34,023 bases of DNA from Acetobacteraceae bacterium (lineage in GTDB: Bacteria > Pseudomonadota > Alphaproteobacteria > Acetobacterales > Acetobacteraceae): the NCBI GenBank assembly GCA_025354865.1, contig JANXMB010000185.1, positions 1 through 34,023 of the forward strand, read 5' to 3'. The notes under the pieces are model-generated. The model was not told the DNA's origin. It saw nothing but the letters and a program-made list of their open reading frames with translations, and searched no databases. The position numbers were made by a program, and so were the translations under genes. Positions 24,458 through 32,956 of this stretch are shown piece after piece. How positions within the stretch are numbered: the stretch's first letter is position 1; every line of letters starts with the position of its first letter.

Positions 24458-25312
24458 TCAGACCCAGAACGCCACGCGGCCGCGGGCTTTCACGAAGAAG
24501 GTCCAGGATACGGCGCAGATCAGCGCGCTGAACAGGGTCGCGCCGGCCCAGGCCCGCCACGACACGGGATCGGCGAGCATGGGGCCGCGCACGACCTCGA
24601 TCATATCGTAGAGGGGATTCAGCGGCAGGTATTTCTGGTAGGCGCCCAGTTGCTCCGGCTTCCAAATAACGGGCGTGACGAAAAATGCGATTTGCATCAG
24701 GCTGTTGACGATCGGGGTAATGTCGCGGAAGCGGGCGCAGAGGCCGCCCAGCAGCAGCGTGAGCGCGAGCCCGTCGCATATCCACAGCGCCATGCCGGGC
24801 ACCACCAGCAGCCCGTGCCAGCCGGGCCAGATGCGGAAGATCGCGAACACCACGACGATGACGATGACATTGTGTGCGAGGACCAGCAGATTGCGCACCA
24901 CCGCCCGCATGGCGAATACGAACATCGGCATCCGCACGGATCGAATAAGGCCGACCATGTCGGTGAAGGTGGCGCATGCCTCGGCCACGACGGTGGCCAT
25001 GAACGCCCAGAGCACCTGCGACAATGCCAGGAACGGCAGGTATTCCTGCAAATCCATCTTGAACAGCTTGGAATACAGGAAGCCCAGCATCCCCACCATG
25101 ACGCCGGTCGAGATCGTCAACCACAGCGGCCCCAGCATGGACCCGCGATAGCGCAGGCGAATGTCGAGCCAGGCGAGGGTGAACGCCAGCCGCCAGAGCG
25201 AGGCGCCGTCGCGCAGATCGTCGATCGCATGCCGATTGCGAACGGCAAAGGACTGGCCGGCCTGAAATTCCAGGACTGCGTTGCGTGCGACGGGGGTGAC
25301 GGCTTGGTTCAT
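24458..25312 (-). CDS. ABC-2 type permease, polysaccharide export (Wzm/KpsM-like)
   Basis: This 284-residue membrane protein has a cytoplasmic N-terminus (about 45 residues), an amphipathic LAWLDIRLRYRGSMLGPLW interface segment typical of the family, and six hydrophobic helices, for example ISTGVMVGMLGFLYSKLF, LVLAHNVIVIVVVFAIF, and ALWICDGLALTLLLGGL with the conserved RFRDITPIVNSLMQIAFFVTPVIW region near the fifth helix. It forms the channel through the inner membrane for a lipid-linked glycan. The stop lies 2 nt before the ATP-binding gene, so they are one operon. Seventy-seven bases separate it from the small lipoprotein gene. Confidence 0.93.
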   Translation of the reverse strand: MNQAVTPVARNAVLEFQAGQSFAVRNRHAIDDLRDGASLWRLAFTLAWLDIRLRYRGSMLGPLWLTISTGVMVGMLGFLYSKLFKMDLQEYLPFLALSQVLWAFMATVVAEACATFTDMVGLIRSVRMPMFVFAMRAVVRNLLVLAHNVIVIVVVFAIFRIWPGWHGLLVVPGMALWICDGLALTLLLGGLCARFRDITPIVNSLMQIAFFVTPVIWKPEQLGAYQKYLPLNPLYDMIEVVRGPMLADPVSWRAWAGATLFSALICAVSWTFFVKARGRVAFWV

Positions 25313-25389
25313 GCGGCGCGGCCGATACCCTATCCCCCCCCAAACGGCAACAGGGCGACGCGATCGGGGCCCCTGGAACGGCCGGAACG

Positions 25390-25752
25390 CTAACGCGCGG
25401 CCAGCGTTGCTCGTTCCCCTCGCCCGACGGCGACGGCGACGCCCGGGCGCAAGACCGGGTCTGCGGCCTGCACCACCGCCAAGGTGGCGCCGTCGTCGGT
25501 GCGCACGACATATTCCATACTGCCGGGCGGCGCCGATTGGCCGGCCGGCAGCGAGGTGCCGGCGGACACCGAGCGGACGGTCAGAATAACGCCCAGAAGG
25601 CCGCTTTTCGCGGTTGCCGAGGGGTTACCCTGGGCGCCGATCTGCGCTGCCTCGCGCCCGGCCGGTGCAGCGCAGCCAGCGATGGCGACCCCGACGAAGG
25701 CCATCGCCGCAGCCCTGGTTGCCATGTCCCAGCCGCACATCGCCCATCCCAT
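25390..25752 (-). CDS. Small putative outer-membrane lipoprotein
   Basis: The 120-residue form from ATG 25752 is preferred because AAGGGG lies 7 nt upstream; the open frame extends further up without such a site. A hydrophobic signal peptide ends in VAIAGC, a lipobox with the lipidated Cys at residue 27. The mature part is short; its C-terminal SMEYVVRTDDGATLAVVQ then RPGVAVAVGRGERA resembles the tail of SlyB-like lipoproteins that also have a glycine-rich segment (here SGLLGVILTV). It lies ahead of the ABC exporter genes on the same strand and may be in the same unit, though 77 bp separate them. The function is unknown. Confidence 0.7.
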   Translation of the reverse strand: MGWAMCGWDMATRAAAMAFVGVAIAGCAAPAGREAAQIGAQGNPSATAKSGLLGVILTVRSVSAGTSLPAGQSAPPGSMEYVVRTDDGATLAVVQAADPVLRPGVAVAVGRGERATLAAR

Positions 25753-26011
25753 TGTCGCACCCCTTATTCGGACCGCCGCACTTACCGCCGTCCTCGGCCC
25801 CGCCCCGCCGAGCACAGCCCGAGTCAACCCGAGTCGGCCCGATAATCGCACAATCCGACCCTTGCAGAAAACTATGCTTTGGGATAATGGCTTAGCCGGT
25901 TTTGCTGACCGATTACCTCAGCAATGCTCTGGCCCTGCCGATCGCTGCGCATGGCCGGGTAACTGGGATCGCCTGGCCTTGCGGCCGCGCCATGACGGAG
26001 ACAACCCGCCG

Positions 26012-27160
26012 ATGAACCGACCGCACCGCAATCTCGCCCCGCTCCGGGCCGTCGGAGCCTTGTTCGCGCTCGGACTCCTGGCCGCCTGCAGCCATAGCAA
26101 CAACGTGTCGTCCGGCGCCCAATCCGCCCGATACGCCTCCCACGCACGCGGCAACTACGCTGCCCCCGGCTCCGCCGAAGACCCCTGGGGTCCGTATATC
26201 CACGAAGCCTCCGCACGCTTCGATGTGCCCGAACCCTGGATCCGCGCCCTGATGCGCGTCGAGTCCGGCGGCAAGGAATATATCAACGGCAAGCTGGTCA
26301 CATCCAGCGCCGGCGCCATGGGCCTGATGCAGGTCATGCCGGGCACCTACGACGAGCTGCGGCAACGCCACAACCTCGGCGACGATGCCTACGAGCCGCA
26401 CGACAACATCATGGCCGGCGTCGCCTATATGCGGGAAATGTACGACATCTACGGCGCCCCCGGGTTCCTCGCCGCTTACAATGCCGGCCCGGCCCGGCTG
26501 GACGACTATTTGTCCAACAACCGCCCGCTGCCCGACGAAACCCGCCGCTACGTCGCCATGATCGGGCCGCATCTGCAAACCGCCTCGCCGAAAATGCGCT
26601 CCCCCGCCGAGGCCTACGCGCTGAACGAATTGCCGATCCGCATCCCGCCGGGCACCCGCTACGGGCGCAACGCGCAATACGCGTCGAATGGCAACGGCCG
26701 CATGCCCGTCGTCGCCCCCGTCGCGATGGCGCAACTGCCCGCCCCCGCACCCATCCCCGTCGAACCGGTGCGCCTAGCCCCGCCGCCGGAACCGCCGCGC
26801 ACCACCCTCGCCGCTGCACCGACGCCGAGCCGCTTCGCGCTGATCGGGTCGGCGCGGGCGGCAGAACCGATCCCGTTCCGCCGCCCGTCGGGTGAGACGA
26901 CGGGGCAATGGGCGATCCAGGTTGGCGCTTATGCCAATCAGGGACAGGCGCAATCCGCATTGGGCATCGCCCGGGAACATGCGCGCGCCGAACTCGCCGC
27001 CGCCCACCCCTATGTCGGCGCCGTCCATCAGGCGCGGGCAACCCTATGGCGGGCGCGCCTGACCGGCCTGTCGCGGGAGGCAGCCATCCAGGCCTGCGAG
27101 AAACTGGCACGCGGCCGCACGAACTGCGTCGTGCTGTCGCCCGAGGCGCAGCAGTCGTAA
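26012..27160 (+). CDS. Lytic transglycosylase lipoprotein with C-terminal SPOR domain
   Basis: This 382-residue lipoprotein starts at ATG 26012 (the open frame reaches further up but lacks a signal there). The signal peptide ends in LLAAC with Cys26. The SLT catalytic domain spans roughly 57-195 with the catalytic Glu84 in RVESGG, then SSAGAMGLMQVMPGTY and LAAYNAGP (transglycosylase motifs). A proline/alanine-rich linker of about 100 residues follows, and a SPOR domain at the end (QWAIQVGAYANQGQAQSAL to TNCVVL), which binds denuded glycan at division sites. It would cut peptidoglycan during growth or septation. It lies convergent to galE, 20 bp away, with no obvious terminator. Confidence 0.93.
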   Translation: MNRPHRNLAPLRAVGALFALGLLAACSHSNNVSSGAQSARYASHARGNYAAPGSAEDPWGPYIHEASARFDVPEPWIRALMRVESGGKEYINGKLVTSSAGAMGLMQVMPGTYDELRQRHNLGDDAYEPHDNIMAGVAYMREMYDIYGAPGFLAAYNAGPARLDDYLSNNRPLPDETRRYVAMIGPHLQTASPKMRSPAEAYALNELPIRIPPGTRYGRNAQYASNGNGRMPVVAPVAMAQLPAPAPIPVEPVRLAPPPEPPRTTLAAAPTPSRFALIGSARAAEPIPFRRPSGETTGQWAIQVGAYANQGQAQSALGIAREHARAELAAAHPYVGAVHQARATLWRARLTGLSREAAIQACEKLARGRTNCVVLSPEAQQS

Positions 27161-27180
27161 GCAGTCGGGCGAATTCAGGA

Positions 27181-28167
27181 CTAGCTGCCGTAGCCGTTCG
27201 GATGCGCCTGCCGCCACAGGAAGGCGGTGCGGACGATGTCGTCGAGCGCCGCGTAGCGCGGCTGCCAGCCCGCCCGTAACGCCGGTTCGGCCGAGGCCAC
27301 CAGCGACGACGCATCCCCCGCGCGACGATCCGACAGCACATGCGGCACCGCTCGGCCGGTCACCCGCTCCACCGCCTGCAGCACTTCCATCACCGAATAC
27401 CCGGCGCCATTGCCCAGATTCCAGCGGACATCGCCCCGCGCCATCGCCTCCACCGCCAGCAGATGCGCCGCTGCGAGGTCGGTGACATGGATATAGTCGC
27501 GCACGCAGGTGCCATCCCGCGTCGGGTAGTCGGTGCCGAACACCGTCAGTGGCGGGCGGCGACCCAGGGCGGCATCGATCGCCAGAGGCATCAGATGGGT
27601 TTCCGGGCGATGATCCTCCCCCAGACGACCCTGGGGATCGGCCCCGGCGGCGTTGAAATAGCGCAGACAGGCGTAGCGCAGCCCGTGCACTTGGCTGGCC
27701 CAGCGCAAGGCGCGCTCGATTGCCCATTTGCTCTCGCCGTAGGCCGATTGCGGGTCGATCGGGGCGTTCTCGGGGATCGGGCCGTCGCCGGGAAGGTTGA
27801 ACAGCGCCGCCGTGGACGACAGCACGAAGCGCGGCACGCGATGGCGCACGCAGGCATCGATCAAGCGCATGCCGTTGCCGGCGTTTTCCATCAGATACCG
27901 CAGAGGATCGCGCATCGACTCGCCCACCTGCGACAAGGCGGCGAAATGGAAGACCGCATCCCAGGGGCCTTGCGCCAACGCCGCATCGACGGCCACGGGG
28001 TCGGCCAGATCGGCCTCGATCAGTTGGACCCCGGCCGGCACCGCCCCCCGATGGCCGATGCTGAAGTTATCCAGCACCACCGGCGTATCGCCGCGATCGC
28101 CCAAAGCGGCCACGAGATGGCTACCGACATACCCGGCGCCGCCGGTAACGAGGAAACGACGGGGCAT
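27181..28167 (-). CDS. galE: UDP-glucose 4-epimerase GalE
   Basis: This 328-residue extended short-chain dehydrogenase has the NAD-binding GGAGYVGSH at 9-17, VLDNFSIGHR at 31-40, the catalytic S118 in FVLSST and Y143/K147 in SAYGESK, plus YFNAAGADPQG and YPTRDGTCVRDYIHV, all diagnostic of GalE. It interconverts UDP-glucose and UDP-galactose and supplies galactose for surface glycans or exopolysaccharide; the ABC glycan exporter 3 kb away may use such products, but the genes are not in one operon. The length is typical. Confidence 0.95.
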   Translation of the reverse strand: MPRRFLVTGGAGYVGSHLVAALGDRGDTPVVLDNFSIGHRGAVPAGVQLIEADLADPVAVDAALAQGPWDAVFHFAALSQVGESMRDPLRYLMENAGNGMRLIDACVRHRVPRFVLSSTAALFNLPGDGPIPENAPIDPQSAYGESKWAIERALRWASQVHGLRYACLRYFNAAGADPQGRLGEDHRPETHLMPLAIDAALGRRPPLTVFGTDYPTRDGTCVRDYIHVTDLAAAHLLAVEAMARGDVRWNLGNGAGYSVMEVLQAVERVTGRAVPHVLSDRRAGDASSLVASAEPALRAGWQPRYAALDDIVRTAFLWRQAHPNGYGS

Positions 28168-28328
28168 CTGCGCAGGTGGTCCTTAGCCGGATCGATCAGG
28201 CGGCGATCTTACCACCCGCCGCATACCGCAGGCGAGACGGTATTTCCCCTTCCCCCGCCGCCGGGGGATGCCGGTGCGCGGTGGCAGCAACAAGCGGATG
28301 GCCGCGTCCCGGCGTCGCCCATACCCTC

Positions 28329-28346
28329 CTCCCGACAAATCGGGAG
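28329..28346 (+). promoter_or_regulatory. Hairpin that contains the ribosome binding site of the thioesterase gene
   Basis: CTCCCGA (28329-28335) pairs perfectly with TCGGGAG (28340-28346) across a CAAA loop. The right arm contains GGGAG, the only good Shine-Dalgarno sequence for ATG 28355 (spacing 8 nt). In mRNA the site would be hidden, so translation may respond to a ligand, protein, temperature or upstream ribosomes. Confidence 0.55.
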
Positions 28347-28354
28347 CGGACAGA

Positions 28355-28825
28355 ATGCGACACAGAAACTACGGAACCGTCGGCGCGGAGCAGCGAAAGA
28401 CGATGAATGGACTGGCGTTTGTCCAGGGCCTCGCGGACGGGTCGCTGCCGCTCAATACGATCGCGCGGACCTTGGGCTACGATGTGGTGGAAGCCGAACA
28501 CGGGCGGGTGGCGATCGTCGCGGAACCGGATGAGACGGTGTTGAACCCGGCGGGCACGGTGCATGGCGGATTTTCCGCGACGTTACTGGACAGTTGCATG
28601 GGGCTCGCCGTCCAATCGACCTTGGATCGGGGGTTCGCGCAGACCACGCTGGAATTCAAGGTCTCGCTGGTCCGCCCGATCGTCGCCGGGATGGGGGAAA
28701 TACGCGCGGAGGGGACGGTCTTGAGCCGGGGGCGACGGATCGGCACGGCGGAGGGCAGGATCGTGGATTGCAACGGTCGCCTGTTGGCACATGGCACGAC
28801 GACGTGCCTGATATTCGAGGACTGA
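28355..28825 (+). CDS. PaaI-family hotdog thioesterase
   Basis: This 156-residue protein is read from ATG 28355, which has GGGAG 8 nt upstream. A later ATG (28403) would remove the MRHRNYGTVGAEQRKT leader that aligns with the usual N-terminus. The hotdog core is clear: TVHGGFSATLLDSCMGLAVQS (HGG motif, acidic D after it), then TTLEFKVSLVRPI, GEIRAEGTVLSRGRRIGTAEGRI and LLAHGTTTCLIF. Members hydrolyse acyl- or aryl-CoA thioesters. No phenylacetate genes are near, so the substrate is open. The gene converges with polA, 53 bp apart. Confidence 0.85.
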   Translation: MRHRNYGTVGAEQRKTMNGLAFVQGLADGSLPLNTIARTLGYDVVEAEHGRVAIVAEPDETVLNPAGTVHGGFSATLLDSCMGLAVQSTLDRGFAQTTLEFKVSLVRPIVAGMGEIRAEGTVLSRGRRIGTAEGRIVDCNGRLLAHGTTTCLIFED

Positions 28826-28833
28826 CCCCAGAG

Positions 28834-28862
28834 AGCGCGATACGAGGGCAGCGCGATACGAG
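28834..28862. repeat. Two 13-bp direct repeats between the thioesterase gene and polA
   Basis: AGCGCGATACGAG occurs at 28834-28846 and 28850-28862, in the 53-bp space between two convergent genes. It has no hairpin or T-run, and its function is unknown. Confidence 0.6.
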
Positions 28863-28878
28863 AACGGCCGAACGAGTC

Positions 28879-31635
28879 CTAATGCGCCTCCGCCCAACTG
28901 TTGCCGATGCCGGTTTCCACCACCAGCGGCACCGACAACAGCGCGGCATTTTCCATGACCCGGCGCAGCAGGGCGGCCAAAGGTTCGGCCTCGGCTTGCG
29001 GGGCTTCGAACAGCAGTTCGTCATGCACCTGCAACAACATCCGAGCGGTCAGTCCGGCCTCGGCCAGCGCCTGTGGCAGGCGTACCATGGCGCGCTTCAC
29101 GATATCCGCCGCACCGCCTTGCAACGGCGCATTGATCGCCTGCCGTTCCCCGTAGGCCCGCCGCGCCGGGTTTTTGTCCTGGATGCCGGCGATCCAGACG
29201 CGCCGCCCGAAGGGGGTCAGCACGTAGCCATTCGCCTGCGCTTCTGCCCGCGCGCGCTCCATATACGCGCGGATTTCCGGATAGCGATCGAAATAGCGAT
29301 CGATGTAACCCCGCGCCTCCCCCGGGCCGATGGCCAATTGGCGACCGAGGCCGAAGGCGCTGATCCCGTAGATGATGCCGAAGTTGATCGCCTTGGCACG
29401 GCGCCGGGTCATGCCGTCCATGCCCTCCATCGGCACGCCGAAGACTTCGCTGGCGGTGCGCGCGTGGATATCCTCGCCACGGGCGAAACTGTCCTTCAAG
29501 GCCGGGATATCGGCGACATGGGCCAACAATCGCAGCTCGATCTGGGAGTAATCCGCGCTCACGAGGACATGGCCCGGTTCAGCCACGAAGGCGCGGCGGA
29601 TGCGCGCACCTTCTTCGGTCCGGATCGGGATGTTTTGCAGGTTGGGATCGGTGGACGACAGCCGTCCGGTCGCGGCGATCGCCATGGCGAAGCTGGTGTG
29701 CACCCGCCCCGTCGTCGGGTTTATCTGCGCCGCCAGCGCATCGGTGTACGTCGATTTCAGCTTCTGCAATTGGCGCCATTCCAATATCCGCTCGGGGAGC
29801 GCCAATCCGCGATCGGCCAGCCCCTGCAAGACCGAGGAATCCGTCCCCCAGGCGCCGGTTTTCATCCGTTTGCCGCCGGTTAGTTGCATCTCGTCGAACA
29901 GTACCTCCCCCAATTGCTTGGGGCTGCCGACGTTGAAAATGCGGCCGGCGAGGCGGTGGCAATCCTGCTCCATCACCGCCATGCGGGCTTCGAAGTCGAC
30001 CGACATGGCCTTCAGATCGGCCTCGTCCACCTTCACCCCGGCGCGTTCCATCTCCAGCAGGATGGGGATCAGGCGGCGTTCCACCTGCTCGTACAGCGCC
30101 AGCGCGCGGTTTTTCCGCAGGTTCGGCCGCAGCACGTCCCACAAGCGCAGGGTGACATCGGCGTCTTCCGCCGCGTAGGCCGTGGCCTTGTCGAAGGGGA
30201 CTTGGGAAAACGGGATGCGGTTGCGCCCGGTGCCGGTCGCTTCGTCGTAGGAAATCGGCGTGTGCCCCAGATGCAGCACGGATAATTCGTCCATGCCGTG
30301 GCCGTGCAGCCCGGCTTCCTGCACGAAGGACATCAGCATGGTATCGTCGAGCGGGGCGATCGGCGGGAAGCCCGCCTGCCCCAGCACCATCATGTCGAAT
30401 TTCGCATTTTGCAGAATTTTCAACACCGAGGCATCGCCCAGCAGCGGCCCCAGCACCGCGATGGCGGTTTCGACCCGCAGTTGCTCGCCCAGGATTTCGT
30501 GCCCCAGCGGCACGTAGCAGGCGCGGCCGGGCGCCGTCGCGATCGACAGCCCGATGAGCCGCGCGCGCATGGCGTCCAACCCGTCGGTTTCGGTATCCAG
30601 GGCGAAGCGACCGGCGGCGGAGGCTTCGGCAGCCCAGGCGCGCAGCCCATCCTCGGTCGTCACGGTCTCATACGGGCCGAACCCGGATGCTTGCAAAACC
30701 GGCTCGGCCCCCGCCACCTCGGCCGCAACCGGCGCCACCGCGGCAACCGGCGCCGCTTCCGGCATGTCCAAACCAAGCCGCGCAATGGTACTTCGAAAAC
30801 CTTGGGCGGCGAGCCAGGTGCTTAGGACCGCGCGGTCGAGATCTTTCACCGCCAGCGCGTCGATCGGCAGCGGCAGCGGGGCGTCGTCGCGCAGGCGCAC
30901 CAGTTCGTAGGAAATGCGCGCCTTTTCGGCGTGTTCGATCAGCGAATCCCGGCGCTTTGAGGGTTTCATCCCCGGCGCCGCCGCCAGAACCGCCTCCAGG
31001 CTGCCGAATTCGTTCACCAGCGCGGCCGCGCCTTTCGGGCCGATGCCGGGAATGCCTGGGATATTGTCGGTCGAATCGCCGATCATCGCCTGGACTTCGA
31101 TCATCTTTTCCGGCGCGACGCCGAATTTCTCCATGACCTCCGCCAGCCCGATGGGTTTGCGCTTCATCGGGTCCAGCATGGTCACGCCCGGCCGGATCAA
31201 CTGCATCAGATCCTTATCCGACGACACGATCGTGGCACTGCCCCCGGCTTCGTTCATCGCCTTGGCATAAGCCGCAATCAGATCGTCGGCTTCCCAATCC
31301 GCCAGTTCGATGGCGGGAACGCCGAATGCCTCGGTCGCTTCGCGCACCAGGGCGAATTGCGGGATCAGATCGTCCGGTGCGGGCGGGCGATGGGCTTTGT
31401 ATGCCTCGTACAGCCGGTTGCGGAAGGTGAAGCGCCCGGCGTCGAAAATGACCGCGATATGGCTGCCGGTATGGTCCTTGAGGAACTGCGCCAGCATATT
31501 CGTAAAGCCGAACACAGCATTCACCGGCGTCCCATCCGGCCGCGTCATCGGCGGCAACGCATGATACGCTCGGAAAATGAATCCCGAGCCGTCGATCAGC
31601 ACGAGGTTGGACGGCGCAGGGACGGGCGCGTTCAC
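28879..31635 (-). CDS. polA: DNA polymerase I
   Basis: This 918-residue family A polymerase handles Okazaki-fragment processing and repair. The N-terminal 5'-3' nuclease (LIDGSGFIFRAYHALPP, GDSTDNIPGIPGIGPKGA) spans about 1-290. The proofreading exonuclease is intact: DTET with D347/E349, NAKFDMMVL and YAAEDADVTLRLW. The polymerase domain has motif A SADYSQIELRLLAH, motif B RRRAKAINFGIIYG and motif C QVHDELLF (H871-E873). The start is a GTG at 31635, 1 nt after the stop of the zinc-finger gene, so the two are probably translated together. Confidence 0.97.
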   Translation of the reverse strand: MNAPVPAPSNLVLIDGSGFIFRAYHALPPMTRPDGTPVNAVFGFTNMLAQFLKDHTGSHIAVIFDAGRFTFRNRLYEAYKAHRPPAPDDLIPQFALVREATEAFGVPAIELADWEADDLIAAYAKAMNEAGGSATIVSSDKDLMQLIRPGVTMLDPMKRKPIGLAEVMEKFGVAPEKMIEVQAMIGDSTDNIPGIPGIGPKGAAALVNEFGSLEAVLAAAPGMKPSKRRDSLIEHAEKARISYELVRLRDDAPLPLPIDALAVKDLDRAVLSTWLAAQGFRSTIARLGLDMPEAAPVAAVAPVAAEVAGAEPVLQASGFGPYETVTTEDGLRAWAAEASAAGRFALDTETDGLDAMRARLIGLSIATAPGRACYVPLGHEILGEQLRVETAIAVLGPLLGDASVLKILQNAKFDMMVLGQAGFPPIAPLDDTMLMSFVQEAGLHGHGMDELSVLHLGHTPISYDEATGTGRNRIPFSQVPFDKATAYAAEDADVTLRLWDVLRPNLRKNRALALYEQVERRLIPILLEMERAGVKVDEADLKAMSVDFEARMAVMEQDCHRLAGRIFNVGSPKQLGEVLFDEMQLTGGKRMKTGAWGTDSSVLQGLADRGLALPERILEWRQLQKLKSTYTDALAAQINPTTGRVHTSFAMAIAATGRLSSTDPNLQNIPIRTEEGARIRRAFVAEPGHVLVSADYSQIELRLLAHVADIPALKDSFARGEDIHARTASEVFGVPMEGMDGMTRRRAKAINFGIIYGISAFGLGRQLAIGPGEARGYIDRYFDRYPEIRAYMERARAEAQANGYVLTPFGRRVWIAGIQDKNPARRAYGERQAINAPLQGGAADIVKRAMVRLPQALAEAGLTARMLLQVHDELLFEAPQAEAEPLAALLRRVMENAALLSVPLVVETGIGNSWAEAH

Positions 31636-31636
31636 A

Positions 31637-31822
31637 TCAATGGCCGGCGCCGTGGCCCGCTCCTTCGTTCAGCACATATGTGCGGGAACAATAGGGGCAG
31701 ACGACGTCCTTGCCCTCGATATGTAGGAATACGCGGGGATGCCCGAGCGCGGTGGTGCCGCCGTCGCAGGGGACGGTGCGTTCGTCGACATAGATGGTCT
31801 CGAAGGTCGCGGCGTCTGCCAT
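31637..31822 (-). CDS. Short CHCC-type zinc-finger protein
   Basis: This 61-residue protein starts at ATG 31822 (GAGG 7 nt upstream; longer in-frame starts have a random composition). Four zinc ligands are visible: C19, H28, C42 and C45 (PC...GHPRVFLH...VVCPYC), the pattern of the zf-CHCC family related to the NDUFS6 subunit of mitochondrial complex I, widespread in alphaproteobacteria. Its role may be in complex I assembly. Its stop is 1 nt ahead of the polA start. The divergent hydrolase gene begins 31 bp away, so the promoters must overlap. Confidence 0.85.
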   Translation of the reverse strand: MADAATFETIYVDERTVPCDGGTTALGHPRVFLHIEGKDVVCPYCSRTYVLNEGAGHGAGH

Positions 31823-31853
31823 AAGGGTCCTCAGGATGTCCGGGAGCAGGCCC

Positions 31854-32846
31854 ATGATAGCGCGTGCGGGAATGCTTTCAACCGGGGGCCTACTGGTAGC
31901 GATGCTGGCCGGCTGCGCGGCGCATCTGGCGCCCCCGGGCACGCCGATCGGCCCTGCTGCGGCCGAGGCCGACGCCTTCGTCATGCCCGACGGCGCCCGC
32001 CTGCCCTTCCGCGTCTGGCAGCCGGACGGACCGCCGCGCGCGATCGTGCTGGCGCTGCACGGCATGAACGACAGCCGCGACGCGTGGGAGTATCCGGCGC
32101 CGGATTTCGCTGCGGCTGGGTTCGCAGTCTACGCCCCGGATCAGCGCGGTTTCGGCGCCACCGCAGCGCGCGGCTATTGGCCGGGGACGGCGGGTCTGGT
32201 CGCCGATGCCCGCGCCATGGCCGCGATCCTGCGCGCGCGCTACCCCGACACGAAGCTGATCCTGATGGGGGAAAGTATGGGGGCGGCGGTGCTGATGGTC
32301 GCTGCCACCTCGGCCGAACCGCCGACGGCAGACGGGTATGTGCTGGTGGCGCCGGCGGTTTGGGGGCGGGCGAAGATGAATGTGCTGTTGCGCGCTTCGC
32401 TCTGGCTGGCGACGCGGACGGTGCCGGGTTGGCGCCCGAGCGGTCAGGGGCTGGTGCGGATCGTCGCGTCCGACAATCGGGAGGCGTTGATCCGCCTGTC
32501 CACCGACCCGCTGACCATTCACGGCACAAGGGTGGATGCGATCGGCGGGCTGGTGGACCTGATGGACGCCGCGCTGGCGGCCGCACCGCAATTCCAGGCC
32601 CCGGCTTTGTTTCTGTACGGCGGGCACGATCGGCTGGTGCCGCCGCAAGCGACCGAGGCGACATGGCGCGCATTGCCCGCCGGCCCGCTGCGTGCCTTCT
32701 ATCCCGACGGCTACCACTTGCTGCTGCGCGATGGCGGCCGCGCGGTTGCGATCGGCGACATTGTGGCGTGGATCGGGGCGCCGGAGCGTGGCGAATTGCC
32801 GTCGGGCGCGGATCGGTTGGCAGCCGATTGGGCAGCGGCCGATTGA
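31854..32846 (+). CDS. Alpha/beta hydrolase lipoprotein, monoglyceride-lipase-like
   Basis: This 330-residue protein starts at ATG 31854 with a purine-rich GGGAG site upstream; an in-frame ATG at 31836 is possible. The signal peptide ends in MLAGC with lipidated Cys21. The hydrolase fold shows LALHGMNDSRDAW (oxyanion region), the nucleophile Ser141 in GESMGAA, Asp259 in YGGHDRLVP and His288 in DGYHLLLRD, a complete triad typical of monoacylglycerol lipases/lysophospholipases. It would act on lipid esters in the envelope. The stop lies 5 bp before the inverted copy of the dispersed repeat. Confidence 0.85.
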   Translation: MIARAGMLSTGGLLVAMLAGCAAHLAPPGTPIGPAAAEADAFVMPDGARLPFRVWQPDGPPRAIVLALHGMNDSRDAWEYPAPDFAAAGFAVYAPDQRGFGATAARGYWPGTAGLVADARAMAAILRARYPDTKLILMGESMGAAVLMVAATSAEPPTADGYVLVAPAVWGRAKMNVLLRASLWLATRTVPGWRPSGQGLVRIVASDNREALIRLSTDPLTIHGTRVDAIGGLVDLMDAALAAAPQFQAPALFLYGGHDRLVPPQATEATWRALPAGPLRAFYPDGYHLLLRDGGRAVAIGDIVAWIGAPERGELPSGADRLAADWAAAD

Positions 32847-32851
32847 TGCGG

Positions 32852-32956
32852 CGAACGGTCTGCGCGCAGGGTTGGCGTGGCGGCTGCGCGCGAAATCGAT
32901 ACAATACCAGCCGACCGACCGCTTGCATGAAAGTCAGAGGTTCGGTCGGCTGGTAT
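32852..32956 (-). repeat. Palindromic repeat, copy B (inverted relative to copy A)
   Basis: Read on the minus strand this has the 53-bp hairpin unit (32904-32956, 15-bp perfect arms) followed by the 44-bp core (32852-32895). The 53-bp unit matches copy A (18971-19023) at 52 of 53 positions and the core differs by a few bases. It lies between two convergent genes and overlaps the last base of the prpF-like stop codon, so it may end transcripts from both sides. Confidence 0.9.
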
